A stretch of 64,000 nt of DNA, taken from positions 1 through 64,000 of the forward strand of contig JAFGVV010000006.1 in the NCBI GenBank assembly GCA_016937795.1, in the 5' to 3' direction. Both the position numbers and the translations under genes were made by a program. The stretch's first letter is position 1; each line of letters opens with the position of its first letter. This DNA is from Paludibacteraceae bacterium. Its GTDB lineage: Bacteria; Bacteroidota; Bacteroidia; Bacteroidales; Paludibacteraceae. Below, piece by piece: positions 28,286 to 37,430 of this stretch. The notes under the pieces are model-generated. The model saw only the letters and a program-made list of their open reading frames with translations. It did not search any database and was not told the origin of the DNA.

Positions 28286-28286
28286 C

Positions 28287-28312
28287 CTGCCCCCAAACCC
28301 CCTAAAGGGGTG
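28287..28312. repeat. CCCCTAAAGGGG repeat, pair A left
   Basis: The sequence around CCAAACCCCCTAAAGGGG belongs to a small palindromic repeat family seen about seven times in the window. It begins just after the stop of the nucleotidase C-domain gene and is opposed by an inverted copy at 28457-28478. Confidence 0.7.
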
Positions 28313-28456
28313 TTTTTGGAGCAAAATCAATATTTGTGCACTTGAGTTTGGTTGTACTTTTGTATTAAAATCATTTTTTACGCTATATTTTTTCTGAAAA
28401 CGTAATAGTATGCACTTCTTGAAGTGCGGAGTAGACAAAAACAATCCTATTCTCTA

Positions 28457-28478
28457 TTCCCCTTTAGGGGTTAGGGCT
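28457..28478. repeat. CCCCTTTAGGGG repeat, pair A right
   Basis: TTCCCCTTTAGGGGTTAGGG is the inverted partner of the repeat at 28287-28312. It ends about 15 bases before the metallophosphatase ATG. Between the two lies an unrelated palindrome, GCACTTC-TT-GAAGTGC, and a TACTTTTG -7 box (about 28353-28360). Confidence 0.7.
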
Positions 28479-28492
28479 AAATTAAATACATT

Positions 28493-29332
28493 ATGAAACA
28501 GCTATATATACTAACATTCTTATTGTGTTTTCAGCTTGCAACATTTAGCGCTGATAAAGTAAAACTGGTAATTTTACACACAAACGACACTCACAGTCAA
28601 GTGGAGCCCAGTGAAAAATCATCGCTCGCCACTTCCGATATGGGTGGTTATGCACGCCGTATGGGCGTGATTGAAAAAATACGTTCAGAGGAGAAAAACG
28701 TACTTTTGTTCGATGCAGGCGATTATTCTCAGGGGTCACCATATTTTAATTTTTTCAATGGTCGCATTGAAATTGACGCACTCAACCGCATGAAATACGA
28801 TGCTGTGACCATGGGAAATCACGAGTTCGACAATGGAATTGACACTCTGGCTGCCATTATTCAAAATCTCAGAGTACCACTAATCAGTTCAAATTACGAT
28901 GTAACAAATTCTGTAATTCGGGATTTTGTGAAACCCTGGATAGTCATCAAAAAAGCGGGTCTGAAAATTGGTGTCATGGCCTTGAATGTGAACCCCGAAA
29001 GCCTTATTCTCGATAGTAATATCAGGGATGTCAATTATCTCGACCCGGTGGCAAAAGCTCAGGAAGTGTCTGATTATCTGAAAAATAAAGAAAAATGTGA
29101 TCTGATTATTTGTCTCTCACACCTTGGATCCGATAAGGATTCCAAATCGGTAAACGACTTCGAAATTGCAGCTAAAACAAAATTTATTGATGTAATTATC
29201 GGAGGACACTCTCACAGTATGCTCGAAAACATCAAAACCAAAAATGCTGAAGGTCGTGACGTTATTATTGCACAAATGGCAAAAAGTGGTTTCTATTTGG
29301 GAAGAATTGATCTACAACTAAGTAAAAAATGA
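28493..29332 (+). CDS. exported 5'-nucleotidase metallophosphatase domain
   Basis: This is the catalytic half of a UshA-like nucleotidase. A signal peptide (LYILTFLLCFQLATFS) is followed by the dimetal phosphatase motifs ILHTNDTHSQ, LFDAGDYSQGSPY, AVTMGNHEFDNG, ICLSHLGSDKDS and IIGGHSHSML, all with their metal ligands intact. It ends at residue 279 without the C-terminal nucleotide-binding domain, which is encoded by the preceding gene. The gene order (C-domain first) is the reverse of the domain order in fused enzymes. Whether both halves associate is inference from adjacency. Confidence 0.92.
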   Translation: MKQLYILTFLLCFQLATFSADKVKLVILHTNDTHSQVEPSEKSSLATSDMGGYARRMGVIEKIRSEEKNVLLFDAGDYSQGSPYFNFFNGRIEIDALNRMKYDAVTMGNHEFDNGIDTLAAIIQNLRVPLISSNYDVTNSVIRDFVKPWIVIKKAGLKIGVMALNVNPESLILDSNIRDVNYLDPVAKAQEVSDYLKNKEKCDLIICLSHLGSDKDSKSVNDFEIAAKTKFIDVIIGGHSHSMLENIKTKNAEGRDVIIAQMAKSGFYLGRIDLQLSKK

Positions 29333-29334
29333 AT

Positions 29335-29512
29335 CATTGATAAAATGCAATTGACAATGTATAATTGAGAATGCAGAGTTGACAATGCATAATTGCATAG
29401 TGTATAATTGATAGTGTATAATTGATAGTGTATAATCTTTAACACAAAGAGTTACAACCGAAAAATTATCAATTATTCATTGTCAACTATCAATTGTGAA
29501 TTGATAATTGCC
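29335..29512. repeat. degenerate AATTGACAATTGA-type repeat array
   Basis: The gap between the nucleotidase and the outer-membrane protein gene holds many imperfect units such as GATAGTGTATAATT (three in tandem) and, inverted, TTCATTGTCAACTATCAATT. The units can fold on one another. Similar AATTGACA units form the insert in the cobalamin riboswitch at 55.1 kb. Confidence 0.7.
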
Positions 29513-29575
29513 TCCTGATTTTATCTCATTTCATAAATTATTTATCGATAAAGAATAAATTATTATTGCAAAAGC

Positions 29576-29606
29576 TTGCATTAATGAATTATTCCATATA
29601 ATTTTG
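29576..29606 (+). promoter_or_regulatory. promoter of the outer-membrane protein gene
   Basis: TTGC and TAATTTTG (29599-29606) are separated by 19 bases. The start should fall near 29613, giving a leader of about 29 nt. Confidence 0.65.
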
Positions 29607-29641
29607 CAGCAGATTTCGTTTACAAATAATAAAATAGAAAA

Positions 29642-32161
29642 ATGAAAAAACTGCTGTTGGCTTTATTAATAGCCATTCCTGTTTTTGCAACAGGGCAAAA
29701 TCAAAGCTCAAAATTTAGTGTGACAGGAATTGCCACCGACTCGCTCACGCAGGAAACCCTGCCCTATGTAACCTGTTCGCTTGCTCCAGAAAAAAATCCG
29801 TCTCAGGTTTTCAGCCGCTTTGCCGGCGATCTCAATGGACAGTTCAATGCCGAAATTAAAAATGCAGGAACTTATGTCCTTGTAGTTTCGTGCGTGGGTC
29901 AGGAGCCTTATACCACCACCTTTACGGTATCGGAACAAATCAAAAAAGCTAATCTTGGCAAAATAAAACTTGCTCCTGCACGGAAAGCGCTTAAAGATCT
30001 GGATGTCGTAGCTGTAAAACCACTTATCAAAGCCGAGGCCGACAAAATTACCTACGATGCCGAACAGGATCCGGAATCGAAATCGTCGACTGTGCTCGAT
30101 ATGCTCCGTAAAGTGCCGATGGTCACTGTGGATGGTCAGGATAATATTCAGCTGAAAGGCGCTTCGAATTTTAAATTTTTCCTCAACGGAAAGCCTACCA
30201 ATATGTTTAATAATAATCCCGGAATGATTTTGAAAAGTATTCCGGCCAATATGGTGAAAACAGTAGAAGTAATTACTCAACCCGGTGCAAAATATGACGC
30301 CGAAGGTGTGGGCGGCATTATCAATATTGTGACAGTGCAACAAAGTTCGGCAAAAGGTTATTCTGCCACAATCAACGGTCAGGGCTCATCGCGTGGTTCG
30401 TATGGTGGCGGGTTGAATCTGATTCTGCAAAGCGGAAAGTTCAGTTTTTCAGGAAATTACAATTACAGCGTTCAGAACGGATTCCCTGTAAAAACTACAA
30501 CCGTGCGCGAGACTTATGTGCCTACGCTTTATCCTTATGGCACTCAGGTGGCTACTTCCGAAAACAAAACTCCTATGCAATTTGGTAGCGGGCAGCTTAC
30601 CTACGAAGCTGATTCGATGAACCTGCTTACTTTTTCGTTCAATCGTCATTTCGGACGTCCGGAAATCACCAACGACGCTAAAACCGAAAACTACGACAAT
30701 GTGGATCCGCTTGTTCGTAATCAGGTTTTTGGCTATACACAAAAAAGCACCCAAAATCAAACCTGGGGTGGCACCGATTTTGGCGTTGACTATCAGCATT
30801 CGTTCCGCAAAAAAGCCGAAATGCTTACGGTTTCGTATCGTCTGAGCAACTCGCCCAACAGCAGCAATTATGATGCGACAAATACACTCGATTCAAATTA
30901 TGTATCTCAGCCTCAGCCCGGACTCGCTCAACACATCAAAAGCAACAATATAGCAAATACAAACGAGCACACCTTTCAGGCCGACTATACAAATCCTGTA
31001 GGCAAGGGACAAACATTAGAAATGGGTGCAAAGTATATTCGTCGTCTCAACAGTAGCACAACCAACGAGAATTTTACATATTATAATTTCAGCGGCTCGT
31101 ATCCGTTTCCGACATTTACAGGCGATAGCACAAATTCATTCAGCAACAATCAGGATATTGCGGGAGCATATAGCACTTACACTGCTAACATTGGTAAATG
31201 GAGCCTGAAAGGCGGGTTGCGCTACGAATATACATGGCTGAAAGCAAAATTCGACGACGCAGCCCGTAACTTTGGCACAGAATACGATTCGTGGGTTCCT
31301 TCGGCCATAGCAACTTATCGCCTGACCGATATGCGCAATATGAAACTTGGTTACAATATGCGCATTCAGCGTCCCGGAATCGGCTATCTGAATCCCTATG
31401 TAAACCGTAGCGACCCTAATTATATAAATTATGGTAATCCGAACCTCGACCCGGAAAACAACCACAACATTACACTGGGCTACAGCGATTTTTCGGCAAA
31501 ATACAATCTGAACGCCGAACTTTCATATTCGTTTGTAAATAATGCCATTGAACAATATTCGTTTATCAACCCCGGAAGTAGTGTGCAGGAAATCACTTAC
31601 GACAATATCGGAAAGCGCAACCAGATAGGCATGAACCTGTTCGGAAGTTATCGCGGCGTAAAATGGCTGAATCTTTATGCCAACGGAAGCGTAAATTATG
31701 TGGATTTGCGCAGCAACAATTCCGACATGGCAAATTCAGGATTCACCGGACGTGTGTTTATGGGCGGAACTATCACGCTGCCAAAAGATTTTCGTATCAG
31801 CACCGGAGCAGGTGGAAATTTGGCACAAATCAACCTTCAGGGAAGTCAGTCGGGCTTTATGTTTAGCTATATGGCCTTGTCGAAGGACTTTTTACAAAAA
31901 CGTCTGAATGTGTCGTTGAGCGGAGTTTATTTGCCATTGCCGAAAATTGTGGTTACTACAAATGGAGTGGACAGCAACACCGGTAACCCCACATTCTATC
32001 AGCGAACCGATGTGGATATTACGAAAAATGCCGAATTACGTATGAATATTTCGTATCGTTTGGGTAGTATGAATATGCAGGTGAAGAAAACAAGCAAAAC
32101 CATTTCGAACGACGACCAAAAAGAAAAACAAAATACAAGTTTCGGCGAATCGCCAATGTAA
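29642..32161 (+). CDS. TonB-dependent receptor-like outer-membrane beta-barrel protein
   Basis: After a signal peptide (ending near VFATGQ) comes a carboxypeptidase-like regulatory beta-sandwich (about 25-120). Next is a plug-like domain (about 125-235) containing LDMLRKVPMVTVDGQDNIQLKG and VEVITQPGAKYDAEGVGGII. The remainder is a barrel with aromatic-rich strands, matching the Bacteroidetes 'outer membrane beta-barrel family' related to TonB receptors. At 839 residues it lacks a SusD partner, so it is not a classical Sus pair. The ligand is unknown; the neighbouring nucleotidase genes allow, but do not prove, a role in nucleoside or phosphate-related uptake. It ends before a strong terminator. 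Confidence 0.87.
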   Translation: MKKLLLALLIAIPVFATGQNQSSKFSVTGIATDSLTQETLPYVTCSLAPEKNPSQVFSRFAGDLNGQFNAEIKNAGTYVLVVSCVGQEPYTTTFTVSEQIKKANLGKIKLAPARKALKDLDVVAVKPLIKAEADKITYDAEQDPESKSSTVLDMLRKVPMVTVDGQDNIQLKGASNFKFFLNGKPTNMFNNNPGMILKSIPANMVKTVEVITQPGAKYDAEGVGGIINIVTVQQSSAKGYSATINGQGSSRGSYGGGLNLILQSGKFSFSGNYNYSVQNGFPVKTTTVRETYVPTLYPYGTQVATSENKTPMQFGSGQLTYEADSMNLLTFSFNRHFGRPEITNDAKTENYDNVDPLVRNQVFGYTQKSTQNQTWGGTDFGVDYQHSFRKKAEMLTVSYRLSNSPNSSNYDATNTLDSNYVSQPQPGLAQHIKSNNIANTNEHTFQADYTNPVGKGQTLEMGAKYIRRLNSSTTNENFTYYNFSGSYPFPTFTGDSTNSFSNNQDIAGAYSTYTANIGKWSLKGGLRYEYTWLKAKFDDAARNFGTEYDSWVPSAIATYRLTDMRNMKLGYNMRIQRPGIGYLNPYVNRSDPNYINYGNPNLDPENNHNITLGYSDFSAKYNLNAELSYSFVNNAIEQYSFINPGSSVQEITYDNIGKRNQIGMNLFGSYRGVKWLNLYANGSVNYVDLRSNNSDMANSGFTGRVFMGGTITLPKDFRISTGAGGNLAQINLQGSQSGFMFSYMALSKDFLQKRLNVSLSGVYLPLPKIVVTTNGVDSNTGNPTFYQRTDVDITKNAELRMNISYRLGSMNMQVKKTSKTISNDDQKEKQNTSFGESPM

Positions 32162-32194
32162 TTTTGATTATTTGATTTTGATTTAATTTACGCT

Positions 32195-32230
32195 AAAGGC
32201 CTGACAGATTTTTAATCTGTCAGGCCTTTA
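32195..32230. terminator. terminator after the outer-membrane protein gene
   Basis: AAAGGCCTGACAGAT and ATCTGTCAGGCCTTT form a perfect 15-bp stem followed by a T-rich tract. Confidence 0.88.
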
Positions 32231-32253
32231 TTTTACCTACTGAAAAATAAAAA

Positions 32254-32279
32254 GGCCATTCGGAAAAACCCGAATAGCC
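32254..32279 (-). terminator. terminator of small RNA copy 2
   Basis: On the minus strand GGCTATTCGG pairs with CCGAATGGCC and is followed by TTTTTATTTTT. It is the homologue of the copy 1 terminator, now displaced from the RNA body by the inserted repeat. Confidence 0.82.
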
Positions 32280-32287
32280 TGAAATTA

Positions 32288-32512
32288 AGTTTGTTGAAAT
32301 ATTTAATGATATATTTCTAACACAATAGAACACATAGAAATTATTTAAGAAAAAGACTTAGTTCACATAGTAAAAGTATCTGACGATACTTTTATCGCTC
32401 TGAAATTATCCCGATATTCGGGATAATCCTATGTGTTCTTAGTCTTTTCTGTTGTTTTAAAAACTATTGTGTACTATGTGGAGAAAACACATCAACAATA
32501 ATTATCGATTAC
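32288..32512. repeat. 225-bp folded repeat, copy B, inserted in a small RNA gene
   Basis: The element is flanked by TTA on both sides (32285-32287 and 32513-32515). Comparison with the intact RNA at 8.3 kb shows that a single TAA/TTA was present before insertion, so a 3-bp target duplication fits. It has the same nested hairpins as copy A and no ORF, like a non-autonomous mobile element. Confidence 0.87.
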
Positions 32513-32633
32513 TTATATAGTGTTTAAATACAGACATCAAACCCCTATAAAATGCGAAAGGTAGCTTTGTCTCACGACAATCTACCAATCTTTTTGTTAA
32601 CCTTAAATCTAATACTATGAAAAAATCACAGCA

Positions 32634-32675
32634 CAAAGGTAAGGCAGTTTGAGTGATTGTGCAAGAAAATAGCTG
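32634..32675 (-). promoter_or_regulatory. promoter of small RNA copy 2
   Basis: On the minus strand TTGC and TACCTTTG (plus 32634-32641) are 19 bases apart, the same geometry as copy 1. The expected start is near 32627. Confidence 0.75.
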
Positions 32676-32693
32676 AAATATTTGCTCAAAATT

Positions 32694-32709
32694 GTGTTTT
32701 ATAACATAT
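32694..32709. promoter_or_regulatory. palindrome upstream of small RNA copy 2
   Basis: Read on the minus strand this is TATGTTATAAAACACA, one arm mismatch from the copy 1 palindrome. Its centre lies about 67.5 bases before the end of the -7 box, against 66.5 in copy 1. Confidence 0.45.
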
Positions 32710-32767
32710 TTTTCAACTTGCACGCATGAAAGTATTTGGTTTTCACATATTTTTCAAAGCCACAAAG

Positions 32768-35557
32768 CTATTTTCTCCGTTCGAGTATCACACAACCGAT
32801 GGTTTCAACCTTCGCTTTATTCAGTTTTGCAGTGCCAATAAGCTTTGCAGGCGTAGGAATATCCTGAAAAACAGATTGAGCGTGAGCTTTGGTTACAATT
32901 AACTGTAATTCATTTCGCAAAGAACTTTCAAATCTCAGCGGAGACACACGCCATTCGGTATTGCTGTTGAAATTATCAGCCACAAGCTCATGCCCCGAAT
33001 AAATCCGCGCCACATCGCCGGTGTAATTCATTGCAAGAATAAGATCGCTCAGCCCATTGTTTTCGGCAAGCGGCAATGTAATGCTCCATTCTTTCCAGTC
33101 GGGACTGCTAAGGTTACGGAAAATTGCAGGTTCGGCAGTGATGACAGATTCCGAAAAATCACCTATACTTTTTAGTTCTGAAGGATATGTGTACGAATCC
33201 TTCATCAACCACGACCGATCGCTCAGTATTTCGATTTTCTGCGTATTGTAATACTCCAGCACAATGCGTGCAGCAAAACTTTTTAATCCTTCGGTAAATG
33301 GAAAATCAAGATAAAGCGCATTTTCGCCATTCTGAAGATAAGCAGTCAGGTCGATAGTATTGAGCGCCGAATCTTTGAATTCCTGCTGAACCCAGCGATT
33401 GTTTACATTGATACGACAAAGGCTTTCGCTTGCCATATAAAGTGTAGCTTTGCGGATTTGTGAAGGATTTTCGAGACTGAATTCCTTTATAAAAAAGCGA
33501 TGGTGAAGCTGATTTTTTTCCGTAAGCTTAGTCTGGCTATTTGCCTGAAGCCATTTGGCATCGCTAAAGAGCGATTTTTCGGTCAGCTCAGGGTTTATTA
33601 CCGGAAGTTTTTGCCGAATATCATAACGCACATACAGCCCATCGGTGGTAGTTGTCATTTCCTGATCAGGCATACTGAAACCTGTATCCGGGCCATATTT
33701 CAAAACTGAAAATTTCGGATTAGCACTGTAAATCTGAAGATTTCCGTTTTTCATCGCGAGTGACTGACCCGAAATGTAAAGTTCATTTTCTCCATTCTGT
33801 TCAAAAACCCACGCGTTAAGCGCGTCTTTTTCCGAAAGTACAGTGATAAAATATGCTTTCCCAGAGGTATTTGTAATTTTAATATGGCTGTGAATGCCCG
33901 GGCGACGAATGTTTACCAGATACCGATTCCCTTCTAGCTTAATCTTCCGGCCTTCCGATTCTACTGCTGCTATTCCTTTGGCATCGAAGCAGAATTCTGC
34001 CGGAATATTGCCGTTGGCATAAAACACAGTTCCATCTTTCACTTTGCAAAGCGCCTGCGCAGTGGCATATTTGAGCGTAAAAGCATCAAGCGAAAGGTTT
34101 ACAGGCCAGATAAAAACAGAACTGTCCGGAATCTGAATATCTTTTTCCGGAAAAATAAAACTCTCATTTTCATTTAGTTTCACTTCGAAACGTATATTTT
34201 TACGTGTTTCGCGTGGCATATATCGGCAATAATTTATTCCGAACAGAAAGGCTGAATTTACATTTTTGCGCAAAGCAAGCTGAAGTTCCCCGGGTTTGTT
34301 GTTGATAATCTGAGGTGCAGCCACAGCCAGTTCGCTACCGAAATCGTGTAAAAAATAATGAAGTTTTTTTACCTCGCGATAAGCCTGCGAAACTTCGCCC
34401 GATTCACCGATTGCAGCCTGAAAATCGTATGATTTATCGGGGTTCTGATTCTGATAACCCGTTTCGTCACGATCCTCCGTTTGCGAATGCAGCAAGCCCT
34501 GTGGATTTGTTCCACCCGCAAATACATAATATCCGGGCAGATTGCTTCCCGAGCCAATTTTGGCCGTCACCATGGCCAAACCATCTTTGGGACTAATCAC
34601 CAATCGGCGGTGATAAGTATTCTGAATGCCAACTCCCATTTCGCAGGTAAAATACGGATATTCATCGTAACTCATATATTGTTTCTGAGCAGTGGTTTCG
34701 TCACCGATTTTTTCATTTCCCCTGAAATTATCGAACAGAAAATTCTCTTCATTCACCTCACGTCGTACATGACTTGCCCAGGGAGCATCTGGATAAGCAC
34801 CAAAAAGCGGAATCACTTCGAATGGAGGCACTGAACCATTTTTCCAGCCTGTAACGGTGTAAAGAGGTACATCAATTCCGAGCGACTGCGCCAGTTGCTT
34901 TAACCACAGAATATGGGCTTCGCCCGATTTGGAACGCCAATATTCGTTTTCCAGCTGAAGACCAATCATTGGCCCACCGTCCTTGTAGTAAAGTCCCTGA
35001 AACTGTTTCGTAATTTCGCCGAAAAAACGCTTCACATATTCTTCGTACACCGGATGATTTACCCGCGTTTTGATTTGCTTTTTCCGCAGTAGCCAATCAG
35101 GGAAACCGCCGTTTCGGGCTTCGCCATGCGCCCACGGGCCAATACGCGGATAGGCATAAAGTCCGTTTGCAGCACAAAGTTTTACGAACTCACGAACATC
35201 ATACAGCCCGCTCCAGTTGAATTGTCCTTCCACTTCCTCGTGATGATTCCAAAACACATAAAAGGCCACCACATTCACACCTCCGGCTTTCATTTTCAGC
35301 AGTGTTTCTTCCCATTTTTGACGGGGCACACGTGTAAAATGCATTTCGCCCATTACAGGAATCACAGGTTTGCCGGCGATGGTCAGATAGCGACTGTTTA
35401 CAAGAATTTCCTTTCCGGTGGGTCCGGCATTTCCCATTTTAAAAACTGTTTGTGGAGCCGCATCAGCGGGCTTCGACAAATCGATCAAATAAGGATTGGC
35501 CGCAAACAGGGCAGCTGTAAGACATATTCCGGCTATAAGAGCACACACTTTTTTCAT
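32768..35557 (-). CDS. exported GH35 beta-galactosidase
   Basis: I start at the ATG 35557 (MKKVCALIAGICLTAALFAA, a signal peptide); the ORF-track start adds 24 residues before it. Residues about 40-380 are the GH35 barrel: LTIAGKPVIPVMGEMHFTRV, NVVAFYVFWNHHEEVEGQF, YPRIGPWAHGEARNGGFPDW and GLQLENEYW, the last holding the acid/base Glu; the nucleophile Glu fits FTCEMGVG. The C-terminal half contains jelly-roll domains. At 929 residues it is on the long side for the family. It would release terminal beta-galactose from glycans in the periplasm or at the surface, feeding the galM and galK genes downstream. Confidence 0.9.
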   Translation of the reverse strand: MKKVCALIAGICLTAALFAANPYLIDLSKPADAAPQTVFKMGNAGPTGKEILVNSRYLTIAGKPVIPVMGEMHFTRVPRQKWEETLLKMKAGGVNVVAFYVFWNHHEEVEGQFNWSGLYDVREFVKLCAANGLYAYPRIGPWAHGEARNGGFPDWLLRKKQIKTRVNHPVYEEYVKRFFGEITKQFQGLYYKDGGPMIGLQLENEYWRSKSGEAHILWLKQLAQSLGIDVPLYTVTGWKNGSVPPFEVIPLFGAYPDAPWASHVRREVNEENFLFDNFRGNEKIGDETTAQKQYMSYDEYPYFTCEMGVGIQNTYHRRLVISPKDGLAMVTAKIGSGSNLPGYYVFAGGTNPQGLLHSQTEDRDETGYQNQNPDKSYDFQAAIGESGEVSQAYREVKKLHYFLHDFGSELAVAAPQIINNKPGELQLALRKNVNSAFLFGINYCRYMPRETRKNIRFEVKLNENESFIFPEKDIQIPDSSVFIWPVNLSLDAFTLKYATAQALCKVKDGTVFYANGNIPAEFCFDAKGIAAVESEGRKIKLEGNRYLVNIRRPGIHSHIKITNTSGKAYFITVLSEKDALNAWVFEQNGENELYISGQSLAMKNGNLQIYSANPKFSVLKYGPDTGFSMPDQEMTTTTDGLYVRYDIRQKLPVINPELTEKSLFSDAKWLQANSQTKLTEKNQLHHRFFIKEFSLENPSQIRKATLYMASESLCRINVNNRWVQQEFKDSALNTIDLTAYLQNGENALYLDFPFTEGLKSFAARIVLEYYNTQKIEILSDRSWLMKDSYTYPSELKSIGDFSESVITAEPAIFRNLSSPDWKEWSITLPLAENNGLSDLILAMNYTGDVARIYSGHELVADNFNSNTEWRVSPLRFESSLRNELQLIVTKAHAQSVFQDIPTPAKLIGTAKLNKAKVETIGCVILERRK

Positions 35558-35752
35558 TGTAATAAAACGCTGATTAAATTTAGTTTTACAAAGAAACAAA
35601 AAACGTACGAAAGAGATGGGGTTAATCATTTCAAATACATGTAACTATCTTCGTTTTAATGTATTATTATACAAGCAATGGGTTAAACAAAAAACATTAT
35701 CTGTTGTTTTAATTCAGTGACAGTCAATCTCAAAAAACAGAATTTTAAAACA

Positions 35753-36307
35753 ATGAAAACAATAACACCCTCCGAAGCAGCCGGACTATTGAATACTCTC
35801 GAAGACCGGTTCGAAAAAAACAAACAAAGACATACCGGCATAAAATGGGAAAATGTGAATGCTAAGCTTCTGAAAATGCCTGAAAAACTGATTTCGCTGA
35901 AAGCTATGGAAGATACAGGCGGAGAGCCCGATGTAATTGGTTACGATGCTGCGACAGGCGAATATATTTTCTGCGATTGTTCGGCTGAAACGCCTGAAGG
36001 TCGCAGAAACGTATGTTACGACCGTGAAGCTCTGGACGCCCGAAAAGAACATAAACCATGGCACAATGCCTTTGATCTTGCTAAAGAAATTGGCGTTGAA
36101 ATACTGGACGAAAATCAATACCGCGAACTGCAAAAACTCGGAAAGTTCGATGCCAAAACTTCGAGCTGGATTGCCACTCCTGCCGATGTACGTAAACTCG
36201 GCGGAGCTATGTTTGCCGATTTTCGTTACGGGCGTGTATTTATTTACCACAACGGCGCTCAATCGTATTATGGCGTGAGAGGTTTCAGAGGATTGCTCAG
36301 AGTATAA
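35753..36307 (+). CDS. DUF4256 domain protein
   Basis: The ATG at 35753 (MKTITPSEAAGLLNTLEDRF) is chosen over the upstream GTG, since it opens the conserved region. The protein of 184 residues is nearly all DUF4256: MEDTGGEPDVIGYDAATGEYIFCDCSAETPEGRRNVCYD and the C-terminal YHNGAQSYYGVRGFRG. The family is widespread but without a known function; the Cys/Asp/Glu-rich centre hints at metal binding (inference). It is cytoplasmic, with no signal peptide, and converges with the creatininase-like gene 8 bases away. Confidence 0.85.
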   Translation: MKTITPSEAAGLLNTLEDRFEKNKQRHTGIKWENVNAKLLKMPEKLISLKAMEDTGGEPDVIGYDAATGEYIFCDCSAETPEGRRNVCYDREALDARKEHKPWHNAFDLAKEIGVEILDENQYRELQKLGKFDAKTSSWIATPADVRKLGGAMFADFRYGRVFIYHNGAQSYYGVRGFRGLLRV

Positions 36308-36315
36308 ATAAAAAA

Positions 36316-37074
36316 TTATCTGTACAGGTTATCCGGAGTTGCATTTGCAAAATCGCAAATAAACTCCGCCACTACATTGCTGACAGCTTCGGCAAAAAGT
36401 TTTCCGTTTTCGGCACTTGCATGTTGCGGGTTTCCAATCCCTGTATCTTCGCTCACACGCTGCCAGTTGCGCGGAAGCCAAAACGAACGGTTATTCAAAC
36501 CTGAAATGGAGAACTGACGCGTGGCACCCGATCCGTAAGTTTCCTGAGGTTTCACATACTCAGGGTAATAATGCAGCATCATCGAAGTTTCAAGTTCCCC
36601 GGCATGATCGCCCGGCTCGGTAAAGAAACTGCGCGCATCCACCACTTTGTACCAATCGGTAGTAACGATCAGAAAATCGGGAAATTCGACAGCCAGATCG
36701 CGCACCACTCCATTAAAATTATTCCCGCCGTGACCATTCATTATGAGAAGTTTGTTGATTCCACCCCGCTTCAGCGAGCTTACCACATCGTAAAGTATAG
36801 CCTTCTGTGTTTCAACACGCATGTGGATACATATTGGGAAGTCGGTTTGACCCGGATTTTGCGAACCAAAAGGAATAGCAGGCAAAACCACCGCTTGCAC
36901 GCCCTTTACTTCAGCTTTAGCAGCAGCATCGAGACTCACAGCCCGCGAAAGCAGGTTGTCGGTGCTGTATGGTAGATGAAGATTATGAGGTTCGGTAGCT
37001 CCCCAGGGCAGTATTGCCAAACGAAATTGTGACGATTTCACATCACTCCAGCTCAGAGCATCAATATTGGTCAT
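36316..37074 (-). CDS. creatininase-family amidohydrolase
   Basis: The creatininase fold is shown by the metal-binding motifs LPWGATEPHNLHLPYSTD near the N-terminus, LLIMNGHGGNNFNG in the middle and DHAGELETSMMLHY near residue 165. All expected Glu, His and Asp ligands are present. The family includes creatinine amidohydrolase, the mycofactocin protease MftE and the formamide hydrolase ArfB, so the substrate cannot be named from sequence. Length 252 residues is normal. No mycofactocin or riboflavin genes are nearby. Confidence 0.87.
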   Translation of the reverse strand: MTNIDALSWSDVKSSQFRLAILPWGATEPHNLHLPYSTDNLLSRAVSLDAAAKAEVKGVQAVVLPAIPFGSQNPGQTDFPICIHMRVETQKAILYDVVSSLKRGGINKLLIMNGHGGNNFNGVVRDLAVEFPDFLIVTTDWYKVVDARSFFTEPGDHAGELETSMMLHYYPEYVKPQETYGSGATRQFSISGLNNRSFWLPRNWQRVSEDTGIGNPQHASAENGKLFAEAVSNVVAEFICDFANATPDNLYR

Positions 37075-37430
37075 TTTGGTATTTTTTTACGATAAAATTA
37101 TTTCATACAAAGTAATGCAAATTACGGCAATTTCAACCATATCCTGAAGTTTTTTACATTAAATTCTTCATTATAATAATGAATTCTGGTTCGTTTGCTT
37201 GATCTGAAAAACAGATATCCGGCCATTAGCATTTATGCAAAACAGCAATATTGTTCCAATTTTAAATAATATCAATCCAATAAACATTTTATGAAAATAA
37301 ATACAATTCAGATATGAAAAACAGTCACTATTTTTAGCTTTCGAAAATTAAAACCATAATCCTTCAAAACTAATTTCCGGACAGATTATAAATCAGAAAC
37401 CATATTCAACATAAATAAAATACTAACAAC
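37075..37430. other. divergent intergenic region, creatininase/galM
   Basis: This is a 356-bp A+T-rich region between divergent genes. I see no ORF, repeat family member or terminator. It should hold both promoters, but no box fits the Bacteroidetes consensus well, the best being TTACTTTG on the minus strand near 37108-37115. Confidence 0.4.

Larger units (their letters stand above)
32243..32627 (-). ncRNA. structured small RNA, copy 2, interrupted by the 225-bp repeat
   Basis: On the minus strand the promoter, 5' body and terminator of the small RNA at 8337-8479 are all repeated. The body shares ATAGTATTAGATTTAAGG and CTACCTTTCGC; the hairpin between them is GGTAGATTGTC-GTGA-GACAAAGCTACC, with different inner pairs from copy 1 but still paired. 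After ACTATATAA the sequence switches abruptly to the 225-bp repeat, then resumes with TTTCAGGCTATTCGGG and the terminator. The original RNA would have been about 155 nt; the present transcript would be about 385 nt. It is not next to a co-directional gene, which supports a stand-alone RNA gene. Confidence 0.72.

Noticed and set aside
29335-29512. CRISPR array
   Set aside because: Units are short, degenerate and occur in both orientations, without unique spacers of even length.
29642-32161. SusC/SusD polysaccharide utilisation pair
   Set aside because: No SusD-like gene follows, and the receptor lacks the usual SusC length of about 1000 residues.
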